Assembly: GCA_947174825.1 (NCBI GenBank)
Contig: CAMWKN010000091.1
Coordinates: 1 to 6,449 of the forward strand
DNA from: an uncultured Clostridium sp.
GTDB taxonomy: Bacteria > Bacillota_A > Clostridia > Lachnospirales > Lachnospiraceae
Reading direction: 5' to 3'
DNA: 6,449 nt
Part shown: positions 1 to 6,449 of the stretch, in pieces
How the letters are laid out: every line of letters starts with the position of its first letter
How positions within the stretch are numbered: the first letter of the stretch is position 1
Notes under the pieces: model-generated
Seen by the model: the letters and a program-made list of their open reading frames with translations, nothing else
The model's database searches: none
What the model was told of the DNA's origin: nothing
Program-made: the position numbers and the translations under genes

Positions 1-1
1 G

Positions 2-949
2 TTAAAAGATATTTTCAAACAATTTGTTAATCAATTAGTAGAGAATATTGTTAGGTATAACTATGATATTTTGTTTGAAAATCAATACCCGAGGTTAATG
101 AAAAAGAAAATAGAGGCACAAAAAAGGAAAAGAAGTAGTAAGGATAAAAAGAAAGGGGAAAGTAAGGAACGTATTGAGCAAAAATTAAGGTTTTTGTACA
201 ACAAGGAATTGGAGCGGATACGTCAAATAAATAAACTGTATGAAATTGATATAAATAAGACGGAAGTTAGTATTCAATATTCGGAATATTTTGGAGAGAA
301 GAATAACAGATTTTTCTTTGTATCGGTTTCTAATAAAGAGCATCCTGTAGAGTATGCTAAAAGGATGATTGTGGAATCTGTAAATAAGTCGATGAAAAAA
401 GGGTTCGATAAAAGGAGAATAGATGAAATATTTAAAGAGTATGCAACTACCGATGAATTAAGTGGAAAGACTAAAGATTCAATTACATTTTTAGAATTAG
501 TTCGAAAAATCTCTGATTTGGAGGGGTTAAGAGCTGATAAGATACAAAGAATTATATATAAGTCAGAAGAAGAATATATTGATTTGCATAATACTTCTCC
601 TGGTACACAAACAAATGCAGTTATGGAATTTATTTTGCATACAGATTCAACTGCTCCATTATTTATTGATCAACCAGAAGATAATATCGATAATGAAGCG
701 AGATATGCGCAATTAACAAGATGGGTTAGAGTACAAAAGTATAATAGACAGATAATTTTGGTAACCCACGACGCTAATATTGTAATAAATGGAGATGCTG
801 AATGTGTTATTATAGCGAATCATACAAGTGATAGGTTTAGCTATGAATATGGAGCGTTAGAATATGGAGATATCTTAGATAAAGCAGCAGTTATACTTGA
901 CGGTGGAAAAACTGCTATTCACAGGAGGATAGAAAAATATGGAGAATGA
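2..949 (+). CDS. SMC/ABC-like ATPase, C-terminal part (5'-truncated by window edge; TrlF/Spaf_1101-like)
   Basis: The frame is open from the first complete codon at base 2, with no stop before 947-949, so the gene starts outside the window; the TTG at 71 is internal. About 315 residues are visible. The first third is very lysine-rich and probably helical or coiled (about 98-240). The last third carries the second half of an ABC/SMC-type ATP-binding fold: a signature-like SPGTQ at 596-610, a Walker B segment LFIDQPE at 659-679, and an H-loop histidine in LVTHD at 767-769. The Walker A half must lie upstream. The 'DQPEDN' form of Walker B is, from memory, typical of large PHP-associated or defence-type ATPases such as TrlF and Spaf_1101, so I infer an ATP-driven nucleic-acid-sensing or processing protein. 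It overlaps the next gene by 11 bases, which suggests one operon. The ATPase assignment is firm; the exact family and partner nuclease cannot be seen here. Confidence 0.85.
   Translation, partial: LKDIFKQFVNQLVENIVRYNYDILFENQYPRLMKKKIEAQKRKRSSKDKKKGESKERIEQKLRFLYNKELERIRQINKLYEIDINKTEVSIQYSEYFGEKNNRFFFVSVSNKEHPVEYAKRMIVESVNKSMKKGFDKRRIDEIFKEYATTDELSGKTKDSITFLELVRKISDLEGLRADKIQRIIYKSEEEYIDLHNTSPGTQTNAVMEFILHTDSTAPLFIDQPEDNIDNEARYAQLTRWVRVQKYNRQIILVTHDANIVINGDAECVIIANHTSDRFSYEYGALEYGDILDKAAVILDGGKTAIHRRIEKYGE
923..928 (+). promoter_or_regulatory. Shine-Dalgarno site of the 105-aa gene
   Basis: A perfect AGGAGG lies within the last codons of the upstream ATPase gene, ten bases before ATG 939. 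It fixes the start of the small acidic gene and shows that translation is set to restart inside the end of the ATPase reading frame. Confidence 0.75.
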
Positions 950-1256
950 TTTAATTATTAAGTTTAAACGGGAAAATATGGATATCAGTATTAATATTCT
1001 GCAACCTGATTTGGCGAAATTGATTCATGAAATAGTAGCAAATAATTTAAGTGTCACAAAAGAAAATGTCGAAATAAGTACAGAAAATTCGGAATTTGAT
1101 AAAGAAGAATTTCTTGAGATATTAGTAAATGTTCATGAAGAATTTGTTCAAGAAATAGAAGAATTTTATAGTAACATACAAAAAGATATAAAAACCTATT
1201 ATTCAGATGAAGAACTGAGCGAGATGATTATAAACAGATTGAAGGATAGCGTTTAA
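939..1256 (+). CDS. Small acidic protein of unknown function, coupled to upstream ATPase
   Basis: This encodes 105 residues from ATG 939 to TAA 1254-1256. The start is supported by AGGAGG at 923-928, ten bases upstream and inside the end of the ATPase gene. The reading frames overlap by 11 bases (939-949), a layout that usually means translational coupling and linked function. I do not recognise the family. By hand count the protein has about 25 Asp/Glu against about 10 Lys/Arg, no cysteine, no signal peptide and no membrane segment, so it should be soluble, cytoplasmic and strongly negatively charged. The N-terminal 30 residues read like a beta strand followed by an amphipathic helix. The second half is rich in Glu, Phe and Ile and probably helical. 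A regulatory, antitoxin-like or adaptor role for the ATPase is conceivable but is only inference. The gene is very likely real because of its Shine-Dalgarno site and overlap. Confidence 0.8.
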   Translation: MENDLIIKFKRENMDISINILQPDLAKLIHEIVANNLSVTKENVEISTENSEFDKEEFLEILVNVHEEFVQEIEEFYSNIQKDIKTYYSDEELSEMIINRLKDSV

Positions 1257-1267
1257 GAGTTTGTTCA

Positions 1268-1279
1268 TACGCTAGCGTA
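1268..1279. repeat. 12-base perfect palindrome TACGCTAGCGTA
   Basis: The palindrome starts 12 bases after the stop of the 105-aa gene. Its half ACGCTA (1269-1274) can also pair with TAGCGT at 1247-1252 across the end of that gene, and it is followed by a short T run (1283-1287). It could be a weak transcription end, a protein-binding site, or sequence near the IS insertion point. The sequence alone does not decide between these. Confidence 0.5.
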
Positions 1280-1301
1280 AAATTTTTGTAGGTTAATAAA
1301 A

Positions 1302-1365
1302 GGAGAACACCAACTTTGTGTTATGATTAAGTTGACAAGACAAAATCTAAAGAAGAGTGTTCTCC
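1302..1365 (+). repeat. Nested inverted repeat (stem-loop) before the transposase remnant
   Basis: GGAGAACAC at 1302-1310 is the exact reverse complement of GTGTTCTCC at 1357-1365. Immediately inside it, CAACTT (1311-1316) pairs with AAGTTG (1329-1334). Together they give a 9-pair outer stem and a 6-pair inner stem that stack on the 5' side, with a bulge of about 22 bases on the 3' side. The outer 3' arm ends one base before ATG 1366, so in RNA the fold would bury the start region. That suits transposase genes, where read-through from outside promoters is often blocked by such folds; this role is inferred. A TTGACA hexamer at 1332-1337 lies in the structure, but I see no convincing -10 at the right distance. 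Confidence 0.7.
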
Positions 1366-1467
1366 ATGATTAACAGTATACAGCATTTTGAGGAAATTGG
1401 AATCCGTAAATTAGAAAAAGTAGTAGAAAATTTTCCGAAAAATCCTAAAGCTAAGAAAGTAATATAA
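1366..1467 (+). pseudogene. Truncated ISLre2-family transposase, N-terminal 33 codons
   Basis: The frame runs from ATG 1366 to TAA 1465-1467 and gives 33 residues ending in NPKAKKVI. The first 27 or so residues look like the N-terminus of an ISLre2-type transposase, which in relatives continues into the long catalytic protein. Here similarity seems to stop after 'KNPK', followed by a few unrelated codons and a stop, so the gene is broken and cannot make an active transposase. Its stop lies 24 bases before the OLD gene start and 9 bases before that gene's ribosome binding site, so any translation of the remnant would end right at the OLD leader. Confidence is limited by the short length. Confidence 0.5.
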
Positions 1468-1476
1468 GATGTACAG

Positions 1477-1483
1477 AAGGAGG
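1477..1483 (+). promoter_or_regulatory. Shine-Dalgarno site of the OLD nuclease gene
   Basis: AAGGAGG lies eight bases before ATG 1492. A second ATG at 1488 is out of frame and meets a stop after ten codons, so this site supports 1492 as the true start. Confidence 0.85.
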
Positions 1484-1491
1484 ATATATGT

Positions 1492-3327
1492 ATGAAATTG
1501 AACAGTTATTGTGTATATAATTTTAGATCAGTTGAAGATAGTGGGTGGGTTGAATGCTTCGAAACGACTACTTTGGTAGGAGTAAATGAGTCTGGAAAAA
1601 CAAATATGTTAAAAGCATTATGGAAATTTAATCCAGTCAGAGCAGGTAAAATAGATGTATTACATGATATGCCAGTTACTTTATTGAGTGAACTGAGAAA
1701 TAAAACAAAAGATGTTAAATTTATTTCTGTAAAATTTGATATAGAAAAGGATGATATTGAAAAACTTGAAACTTTAACAAACAAAGAGATTGAAGGCATA
1801 GAAAATGTAATAGTATCAAGATATTATGATGGTCATTATACAGTGGATTATCCAGATGTTTTAAAAGAGAAAAATATTGAAGATGAAGATGAGGAGAAAG
1901 GCTATATCACGTTTCCTCAAGCCATAGAAAGAATCATGCCTAAATTTGTATATTACTCAAATTATGGAAATCTCTCCAGTAAGATTTATTTACCACACGC
2001 ATTAAAATGGATTAAAGGTGAAAAAATACAAGGAATTGATACGAATGCTGAACAGGTAAGAACGCTTAGGGTGTTGTTTGATTTTGTCAATCTTAATCCA
2101 GAGGAAATAATGGAACTAGGCAAGGATCCCAAGGTTACTGCAATGCAAAAAAACAGGAATGCTACAGAAGCAAGTCCGGAAGAAATAAGAAAAGCTGAGA
2201 AAGATAAGGAACAAAGAAGTATTCTTTTGCAATCAGCGGGAACATATTTGACCAAAGAGTTTAAAAATTGGTGGAAACAAGGAGAATATAGATTCAGATT
2301 TGAGGCTGATGGAGATTATTTTCGTATATGGGTTTCTGATGAAAAAAGACCAGAAGAAGTTCCGTTAGAACTTAGAAGTACAGGCTTGCAATGGTTTCTA
2401 AGTTTTTACTTGATTTTTTTAATGGAAAGCCAGAAAGAAAATAAGAACGCTATTCTCTTATTAGATGAAGCAGGATTAACGTTACATCCGTTAGCCCAGA
2501 GGGATTTAGTCTCATTTTTTGAAAATTTGTCGCTTAATAACCAAATTGTTAATACAACACATTCCCCATTTATAATAGATTCTGCAAATATTGATTTGTG
2601 CCGGGTTGTATATGTTGATAGCAGTGGACATACAGTAGTTTCGAGTGACTTAAGACAAGGAGCAGATAAGTTAAATGAAAAATCAATCTATGCTGTGCAT
2701 GCAGCAATGGGATTAGAGGTTTCTGACGTATTATTACAAGGTTGCCAAACCATAATAGTTGAGGGTGTCTCTGATCAATACTATTTTAATGCCATAAAGA
2801 CATTTTTGATTAAAGAGAAAATGTTTACACCACTTCAAGACATAGTTTTTATGCCATCTGGTGGAGTTAGAGGGATTTCCGGCATTGTCAGTATGGTATC
2901 ATCAAAAGCTGGAGATTTGCCATATGTAATTGTCGATTCTGATAAAAGTGGTGAAGATGCTAAAAAGAAACTCACTCAGTCGTTATATAAAGGAAATGAA
3001 AAGAAGATAATTGGAATTAAAGATTTTTCAAGTAAAGAAAATGCAGAAGTAGAGGATATTATTCCTTTTAAATTTCAGACAAGAAGTATTGGCAGATTGT
3101 TTAATAAACTTGAAGATGTATATTTTGAAGATGTATATCAGCCAGATAAAGAATTGGTTAATCAAGTAGAAAATTTTGCAGAGGAAAACAATATAGAACT
3201 TTCCAAAGGTTGGAAGGTCGATGTTGCAAAAGATGTTAAAAGACAAATGAAAACCCTAAAGAAGGCAGATATTGACGATGAATATATTCAAAATTGGAAA
3301 AAACTTTTTTCGAATTTTAATAAGTAA
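1492..3327 (+). CDS. OLD-family ATP-dependent endonuclease (ABC ATPase + TOPRIM)
   Basis: This is a complete protein of 611 residues, within the usual size of OLD-type nucleases. The ATPase domain has a Walker A motif GVNESGKT at residues 30-37, a signature-like STGLQ at 296-300, Walker B LLLDE at 322-326 and an H-loop TTHSP with His357. A charged, helical insert (roughly 200-250) separates the two ATPase halves, where OLD proteins usually carry a dimerisation region. The C-terminal TOPRIM domain has its first metal-binding Glu424 in VEGVSD, a glycine-rich strand turn near 456-461, the DxD pair Asp482/Asp484, and an acidic EVED at 519-522. All expected catalytic positions appear intact. Family members such as GajA of Gabija cut DNA and act against phages. 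Gabija normally has a UvrD-like GajB next door, which is absent here, so this may be a stand-alone (class 1) OLD or part of another system. The upstream IS scar may supply its leader. I found no clear promoter. Confidence 0.93.
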   Translation: MKLNSYCVYNFRSVEDSGWVECFETTTLVGVNESGKTNMLKALWKFNPVRAGKIDVLHDMPVTLLSELRNKTKDVKFISVKFDIEKDDIEKLETLTNKEIEGIENVIVSRYYDGHYTVDYPDVLKEKNIEDEDEEKGYITFPQAIERIMPKFVYYSNYGNLSSKIYLPHALKWIKGEKIQGIDTNAEQVRTLRVLFDFVNLNPEEIMELGKDPKVTAMQKNRNATEASPEEIRKAEKDKEQRSILLQSAGTYLTKEFKNWWKQGEYRFRFEADGDYFRIWVSDEKRPEEVPLELRSTGLQWFLSFYLIFLMESQKENKNAILLLDEAGLTLHPLAQRDLVSFFENLSLNNQIVNTTHSPFIIDSANIDLCRVVYVDSSGHTVVSSDLRQGADKLNEKSIYAVHAAMGLEVSDVLLQGCQTIIVEGVSDQYYFNAIKTFLIKEKMFTPLQDIVFMPSGGVRGISGIVSMVSSKAGDLPYVIVDSDKSGEDAKKKLTQSLYKGNEKKIIGIKDFSSKENAEVEDIIPFKFQTRSIGRLFNKLEDVYFEDVYQPDKELVNQVENFAEENNIELSKGWKVDVAKDVKRQMKTLKKADIDDEYIQNWKKLFSNFNK

Positions 3328-3494
3328 CCTTTTTATAGGAATATGTATTTATGCTTGCGGAATGCTTGCAAAAAGTTCCCAAGCTAGAAATAATGTGTAG
3401 AATATTTAGAATTATTATACAAGATAAGGCATTTGCTCAAGTAATTATACACAATATATAGTTGCCTATGTAGAGTTTGAATAGCGGACGTTTG

Positions 3495-3538
3495 GACTGG
3501 AAAGTGCGTAAAATCGGTGCTTTTCAGTCTTTTGTTTT
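3495..3538 (+). terminator. Intrinsic terminator between the OLD and helicase genes
   Basis: GACTGGAAAGTGC at 3495-3507 pairs with GTGCTTTTCAGTC at 3517-3529. This makes a 13-pair stem with three G-T wobbles and a 9-base loop. It is followed by a T-rich tract (3530-3538, interrupted by one G). There is no matching T tract for the opposite strand. It lies 167 bases after the OLD stop and would end transcription from the OLD gene, separating it from the helicase. Confidence 0.75.
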
Positions 3539-3804
3539 GCTCTGTGATGTTAAAAATAGAGTCATTTGATTGTTTCAAAATTTTTTGCATCGAAAATGGA
3601 AAGTGGAATTTTCACGAGGATTGTAGTAGAATGGAGGGGACATAGCGGAAGGGTGAGTAAAAATAGTTTTAGTAAATTGGAAAATGAATTTGCAAGAATA
3701 TTACGCAGTTCGCAAAGAATTAGTATATTATTTGTGAAATGTTTCATAGGTTGAAGAAATCAGAAAACGATACGAGGATTGCAGGGCAAGAGATTTTTGT
3801 TGGA

Positions 3805-3814
3805 GAGGAAGGGG
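3805..3814 (+). promoter_or_regulatory. Ribosome binding site of the PLD-helicase gene
   Basis: A purine-rich GAGGAAGGGG runs directly upstream of ATG 3819, with the GAGGAA part eight bases away. No other ATG, GTG or TTG lies in this frame between the upstream stop at 3747-3749 and 3819, so 3819 is the best start. Confidence 0.65.
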
Positions 3815-3818
3815 CTAT

Positions 3819-6449
3819 ATGATACAAGAGAAATTATCGGATTTACGAGCCGGTTTTGAAACAGCGTACATAGATGGTTCTGTCGCATCGAACCGTGCGT
3901 ATAAGCCGCAATTCGTATCCAACAATCATAAAGAAGGGAAGAAAGTACTATCATCGATTGAAGATGAACTTTTGGCGTGCGATCATTTCCAAATAAGCGT
4001 TGCCTTTATTACAATGAGTGGGATAACTCCGCTGCTACAGACATTAAAGGAATTGGAAAAAAGAGGAATTCAGGGAGAAATTCTGACGACTAATTATCTG
4101 AATTTCAGTGAGCCGAGAGCGTTAGAGAAATTAAATAATCTTTCGAATATTACATTGAAAATGTATGATGTAGAGGCGATGGATGAGGGATTTCACACAA
4201 AGGGCTACATATTCAAAAGTGAAGAAATCTACCGTATCATTATCGGAAGTTCCAATATTACAAGTGCGGCACTCACCAGTAATCGAGAATGGAATACTAA
4301 AATCGTTTCTACACAACAGGGCGAAATGGTACAAAACATTGTGAAAGAATTTAATGAGCTTTGGAATTCTGAACATGCGTTGCCCTTTCACGTTTTTTAT
4401 AAGCATTATAATGAAAAGTATCAGATTATAAAACGTCAGCGTGAAATTGCAAGACAGGATCATATTATTTCCATTGAGAAATATAGATTGCAGCCAAATG
4501 CAATGCAGGTTGGATTTATCGCTAATTTGAGAAAGCTTCTTGATGCAGGAGAAGAAAGAGCGCTTTTGATTTCGGCAACAGGTACAGGAAAGACCTATGC
4601 ATCCGCGTTTGCGATGAGAGAGCTTGGATTTCAAAGGGTTCTATTTCTTGTGCATAGAGGACAATTGGCAAGACAGACGAAAAAATCATATGAAAGAGTG
4701 TTTGATCCAACTGTTTCTATGGGACTGGTAGGGGCAGGTTGTCATGAGTATGAAATGGATTATGTGTTTGCCATGGTTCAGACATTGAATCGTAAAGAGC
4801 ATTTAGAGAAATATAGACCGGACGAATTTGATTGTATTATTTTAGATGAGGCGCATCATAGTTCAGCGAATACTTATCAGAAAATCATGCAGTATTTCAG
4901 ACCAAAGTTATGGTTGGGTATGACAGCAACGCCGGACAAGAGAGATGATGAGATAGAAGGAAGAAATATATACGAGATTTTTCATTATCAGATTGCATAT
5001 GAGATTAGATTACAGCAAGCAATGGAAGAAAACTTGTTATGCCCATTTCATTATTTTGGAATTGGTGAGATCTCCTTGATTGATGAGAAGCAAATGAAGG
5101 AGAAAAAGATAACAGAGAGAGATTTTAATTTGTTAACTGGTGATGAGAGAGTAAGACATATTATTGAACAGGCCAGCTATTATGGCTATAGCGGAGATCG
5201 TGTAAAGGGACTTGTTTTCTGTAGTAGAATTGATGAATCAGAGCAACTTTCTGTAAAATTCAATGCGGCGGGATATAGGACGATTGCACTAAATGGAAGT
5301 GCAACAGAGGACGAAAGAACGAAAGCATTTGAACGCTTGGCAATGAATGAAGCGGACGCAACGGAAGATATGCAACCGTTAGATTATATTTTCTCTGTTG
5401 AAATACTGAATGAAGGCGTTGATATTGTTGAGGTAAATCAAGTAATCATGCTCCGTCCGACAGAGTCACCAATCGTCTTTATTCAACAGCTTGGAAGAGG
5501 CTTGCGTAAGGCAGACGGAAAAGAATATGTTGTTGTGCTGGATTTTATTGGTAATTATAACAATAACTTTATGATTCCCATTGCGTTATCGGGAGATAGA
5601 ACCTATAATCCAGATGCGATTCGCAAGTATGTTATTAGTGGCAATAGTATAATTCCTGGAGCATCTACCGTGCATTTTGACGAAGTGGCTAAGGATAGGA
5701 TATTTAAGTCGATTGATAAAATTAAAGGTATGAAGTCCATTATCAGAGAGAGTTATTTTTCGCTGAAAAATCGTCTTGGTAGGGTGCCGTATCTTTTCGA
5801 TTTTTATGAAAATGGAGAGATAGACCCGCTTGTTATCATTCGAGAATATAAAACCTATCAAGCGTTTTTAGAACATGTTGAGGGAGAATTGTATAATGAC
5901 AAAATATCAGAGCAAGAGAGGATAACATTGGAATATTTATCAAAAACAGTGATTTCCGGAGTAAGACCCTATGAACTTGTAATCATTAAACACTTTTTAC
6001 ACAATGAAATAATCAATGTGGAAAGTATTAAAAAAGATTTTCAAAAGGAATATGGATATGCAATAGATGTGAAATCGTTTGATGATGCGGTAAGCGTTTT
6101 ACAAGGGCATTTTGTAAGTAAAAAGGAAGAATATAAACGTTACTGCCACATGGATATTGTAAATCGTGATGGGCAGCAAATACTTCGGAGAATGCGTGGA
6201 TTTGCAGAGCGTTTAAAGCACATGGAATTCTATAAACAGGTAGATGATATTATTGAAGTGGGATTAAGCAGATATAGGGAGAAGTTTGCTGTGGGGCAAA
6301 TTGAGGATCATCCGTTTGTATTGTACGAAAAATATTCAAGAAGAGATGTAAGTTTATTAATGAACTGCGGAAAAGATTTATCTTCCACAATGTATGGTAT
6401 GAAGCGCATTGGTGACGATGTGTTTATTTTCGTTACATACCACAAGGAA
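3819..6449 (+). CDS. PLD-type nuclease / SF2 DEAH helicase / DUF3427 protein (3' end outside window)
   Basis: The frame is open for exactly 877 codons to the window edge; from memory, whole proteins of this kind have about 950-1,070 residues. Residues 1-190 form a phospholipase-D-like nuclease domain with His126-x-Lys128 and GSSN at 143-146. The usual HKD aspartate position holds Lys133, so the site resembles BfiI-type nucleases, with Asn146 and Glu157 as candidate partners. Residues 220-570 are a superfamily 2 helicase core: Walker A TGTGKT at 254-259, DEAH at 343-346, TATP at 369-372, motif V near 528-535 (EILNEGVD), and motif VI QLGRGLR at 557-563. From about 575 the protein matches DUF3427, whose late part is recognisable at 835-877. 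It is probably an ATP-driven DNA translocase that cuts DNA, plausibly in phage defence or repair; the substrate is unknown. It follows a terminator and so is likely its own transcription unit. It looks somewhat less AT-rich than the genes to its left. Confidence 0.92.
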   Translation, partial: MIQEKLSDLRAGFETAYIDGSVASNRAYKPQFVSNNHKEGKKVLSSIEDELLACDHFQISVAFITMSGITPLLQTLKELEKRGIQGEILTTNYLNFSEPRALEKLNNLSNITLKMYDVEAMDEGFHTKGYIFKSEEIYRIIIGSSNITSAALTSNREWNTKIVSTQQGEMVQNIVKEFNELWNSEHALPFHVFYKHYNEKYQIIKRQREIARQDHIISIEKYRLQPNAMQVGFIANLRKLLDAGEERALLISATGTGKTYASAFAMRELGFQRVLFLVHRGQLARQTKKSYERVFDPTVSMGLVGAGCHEYEMDYVFAMVQTLNRKEHLEKYRPDEFDCIILDEAHHSSANTYQKIMQYFRPKLWLGMTATPDKRDDEIEGRNIYEIFHYQIAYEIRLQQAMEENLLCPFHYFGIGEISLIDEKQMKEKKITERDFNLLTGDERVRHIIEQASYYGYSGDRVKGLVFCSRIDESEQLSVKFNAAGYRTIALNGSATEDERTKAFERLAMNEADATEDMQPLDYIFSVEILNEGVDIVEVNQVIMLRPTESPIVFIQQLGRGLRKADGKEYVVVLDFIGNYNNNFMIPIALSGDRTYNPDAIRKYVISGNSIIPGASTVHFDEVAKDRIFKSIDKIKGMKSIIRESYFSLKNRLGRVPYLFDFYENGEIDPLVIIREYKTYQAFLEHVEGELYNDKISEQERITLEYLSKTVISGVRPYELVIIKHFLHNEIINVESIKKDFQKEYGYAIDVKSFDDAVSVLQGHFVSKKEEYKRYCHMDIVNRDGQQILRRMRGFAERLKHMEFYKQVDDIIEVGLSRYREKFAVGQIEDHPFVLYEKYSRRDVSLLMNCGKDLSSTMYGMKRIGDDVFIFVTYHKE

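Larger units (their letters stand above)
1302..1467 (+). mobile_element. Remnant of the left part of an ISLre2-family insertion sequence
   Basis: The stretch contains a 9-base inverted repeat (1302-1310 and 1357-1365) and, directly after it, the first codons of a transposase-like reading frame (1366-1467). The peptide opening MINSIQHFEEIGIRKLEKVV matches my memory of the N-terminus of ISLre2-family transposases from Clostridia. Full-length transposases of this family have over 400 residues, so nearly all of the gene and the right end of the element are missing. The true left boundary may lie further left, since I cannot identify the terminal repeat or a target-site duplication. The scar sits between two defence-type gene groups, which fits a rearranged island. 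The family call rests on recognition of a short peptide and was not searched. Confidence 0.55.
3328..3818. other. Intergenic region, about 490 bases, no convincing gene
   Basis: The part up to 3494 is very AT-rich and holds a short direct repeat (ATGCTTGC at 3351-3358 and 3362-3369) but no supported gene. A terminator sits at 3495-3538. From 3540 to 3818 there are only short open frames: one of 52 codons from ATG 3596 to 3754 and one of 27 codons from ATG 3739 to 3822. Neither has a good ribosome binding site or a recognisable product. I see no tRNA, riboswitch or CRISPR repeat. A promoter for the downstream helicase must lie here if the terminator works, but I could not find a well-spaced -35/-10 pair. 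Confidence 0.6.

Noticed and set aside
1332..1337. Perfect TTGACA as a promoter -35
   Set aside because: No acceptable -10 hexamer lies 16-18 bases downstream; the sequence there is around GAGTGTT. A TATGAT at 1322-1327 likewise lacks a -35.
1506..2255. Minus-strand open frames (97 and 89 codons) opposite the OLD gene
   Set aside because: They are antisense to clear ATPase coding sequence, and their serine- and leucine-rich composition is typical of reverse-strand shadows.
1492..3327. Calling the OLD gene gajA of a Gabija system
   Set aside because: No UvrD-like gajB follows within the window; the downstream helicase belongs to a different superfamily, so the Gabija name is not supported.
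3353..3384. Hairpin candidate GCTTGCGGAA / TTCCCAAGC just after the OLD stop
   Set aside because: The stem has a C-C mismatch and a wobble and no following T tract, so it is not a convincing terminator; the one at 3495-3538 is much better.
3596..3754. Plus-strand frame of 52 codons (longer from a TTG at 3566)
   Set aside because: It has no ribosome binding site and no recognisable product. It stays only as part of the unexplained intergenic stretch.
4131..4634. Minus-strand open frame of 167 codons
   Set aside because: It lies wholly inside the PLD-helicase gene, opposite the nuclease and Walker A coding region, and its product has no recognisable motif. It is a shadow of the real frame.

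Overview
The window is AT-rich, low-GC Gram-positive DNA: strong AGGAGG-type ribosome binding sites, tight gene packing, and proteins and an IS fragment that look like those of gut Clostridia (Lachnospiraceae or relatives). The organism call is an inference from style, not from a marker gene. All credible genes lie on the plus strand, and the content is that of a genome-defence or accessory island rather than core metabolism.

Layout. (1) Bases 2-949 are the 3' end of a large SMC/ABC-like ATPase gene whose start lies left of the window. It resembles the C-terminal ATPase lobe of TrlF / Spaf_1101-type proteins. (2) Bases 939-1256 encode a 105-residue, strongly acidic protein of unknown function that overlaps the ATPase gene by 11 bases and is almost certainly in the same operon. 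(3) Bases 1257-1491 hold a 12-base palindrome and what looks like the left part of an ISLre2-family insertion sequence: a 9-base inverted repeat directly before a 33-codon remnant of the transposase N-terminus. (4) Bases 1492-3327 encode a complete 611-residue OLD-family nuclease, with an ABC-type ATPase followed by a TOPRIM nuclease domain. (5) Bases 3328-3818 are about 490 bases with no convincing gene but with a good intrinsic terminator at 3495-3538. (6) Bases 3819-6449 are the first 877 codons of a large protein that runs off the right edge: a phospholipase-D-type nuclease domain, an SF2 (DEAH) helicase, and most of a DUF3427 C-terminal region.

How the parts may work together. The OLD ATPase-nuclease and the nuclease-helicase are both DNA-processing machines of types found in anti-phage systems. 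OLD proteins of the GajA kind are usually followed by a UvrD-like helicase (GajB). Here the next gene is a different helicase, with its own nuclease, behind a terminator. The simplest reading is three separate defence cassettes side by side: ATPase plus small acidic protein; a stand-alone OLD; and a PLD-helicase-DUF3427 protein. A functional OLD / SF2-helicase pairing is possible but not shown. The IS scar between the first and second cassettes suggests the island was assembled or rearranged by transposition, and the OLD gene may now use a leader derived from the IS.
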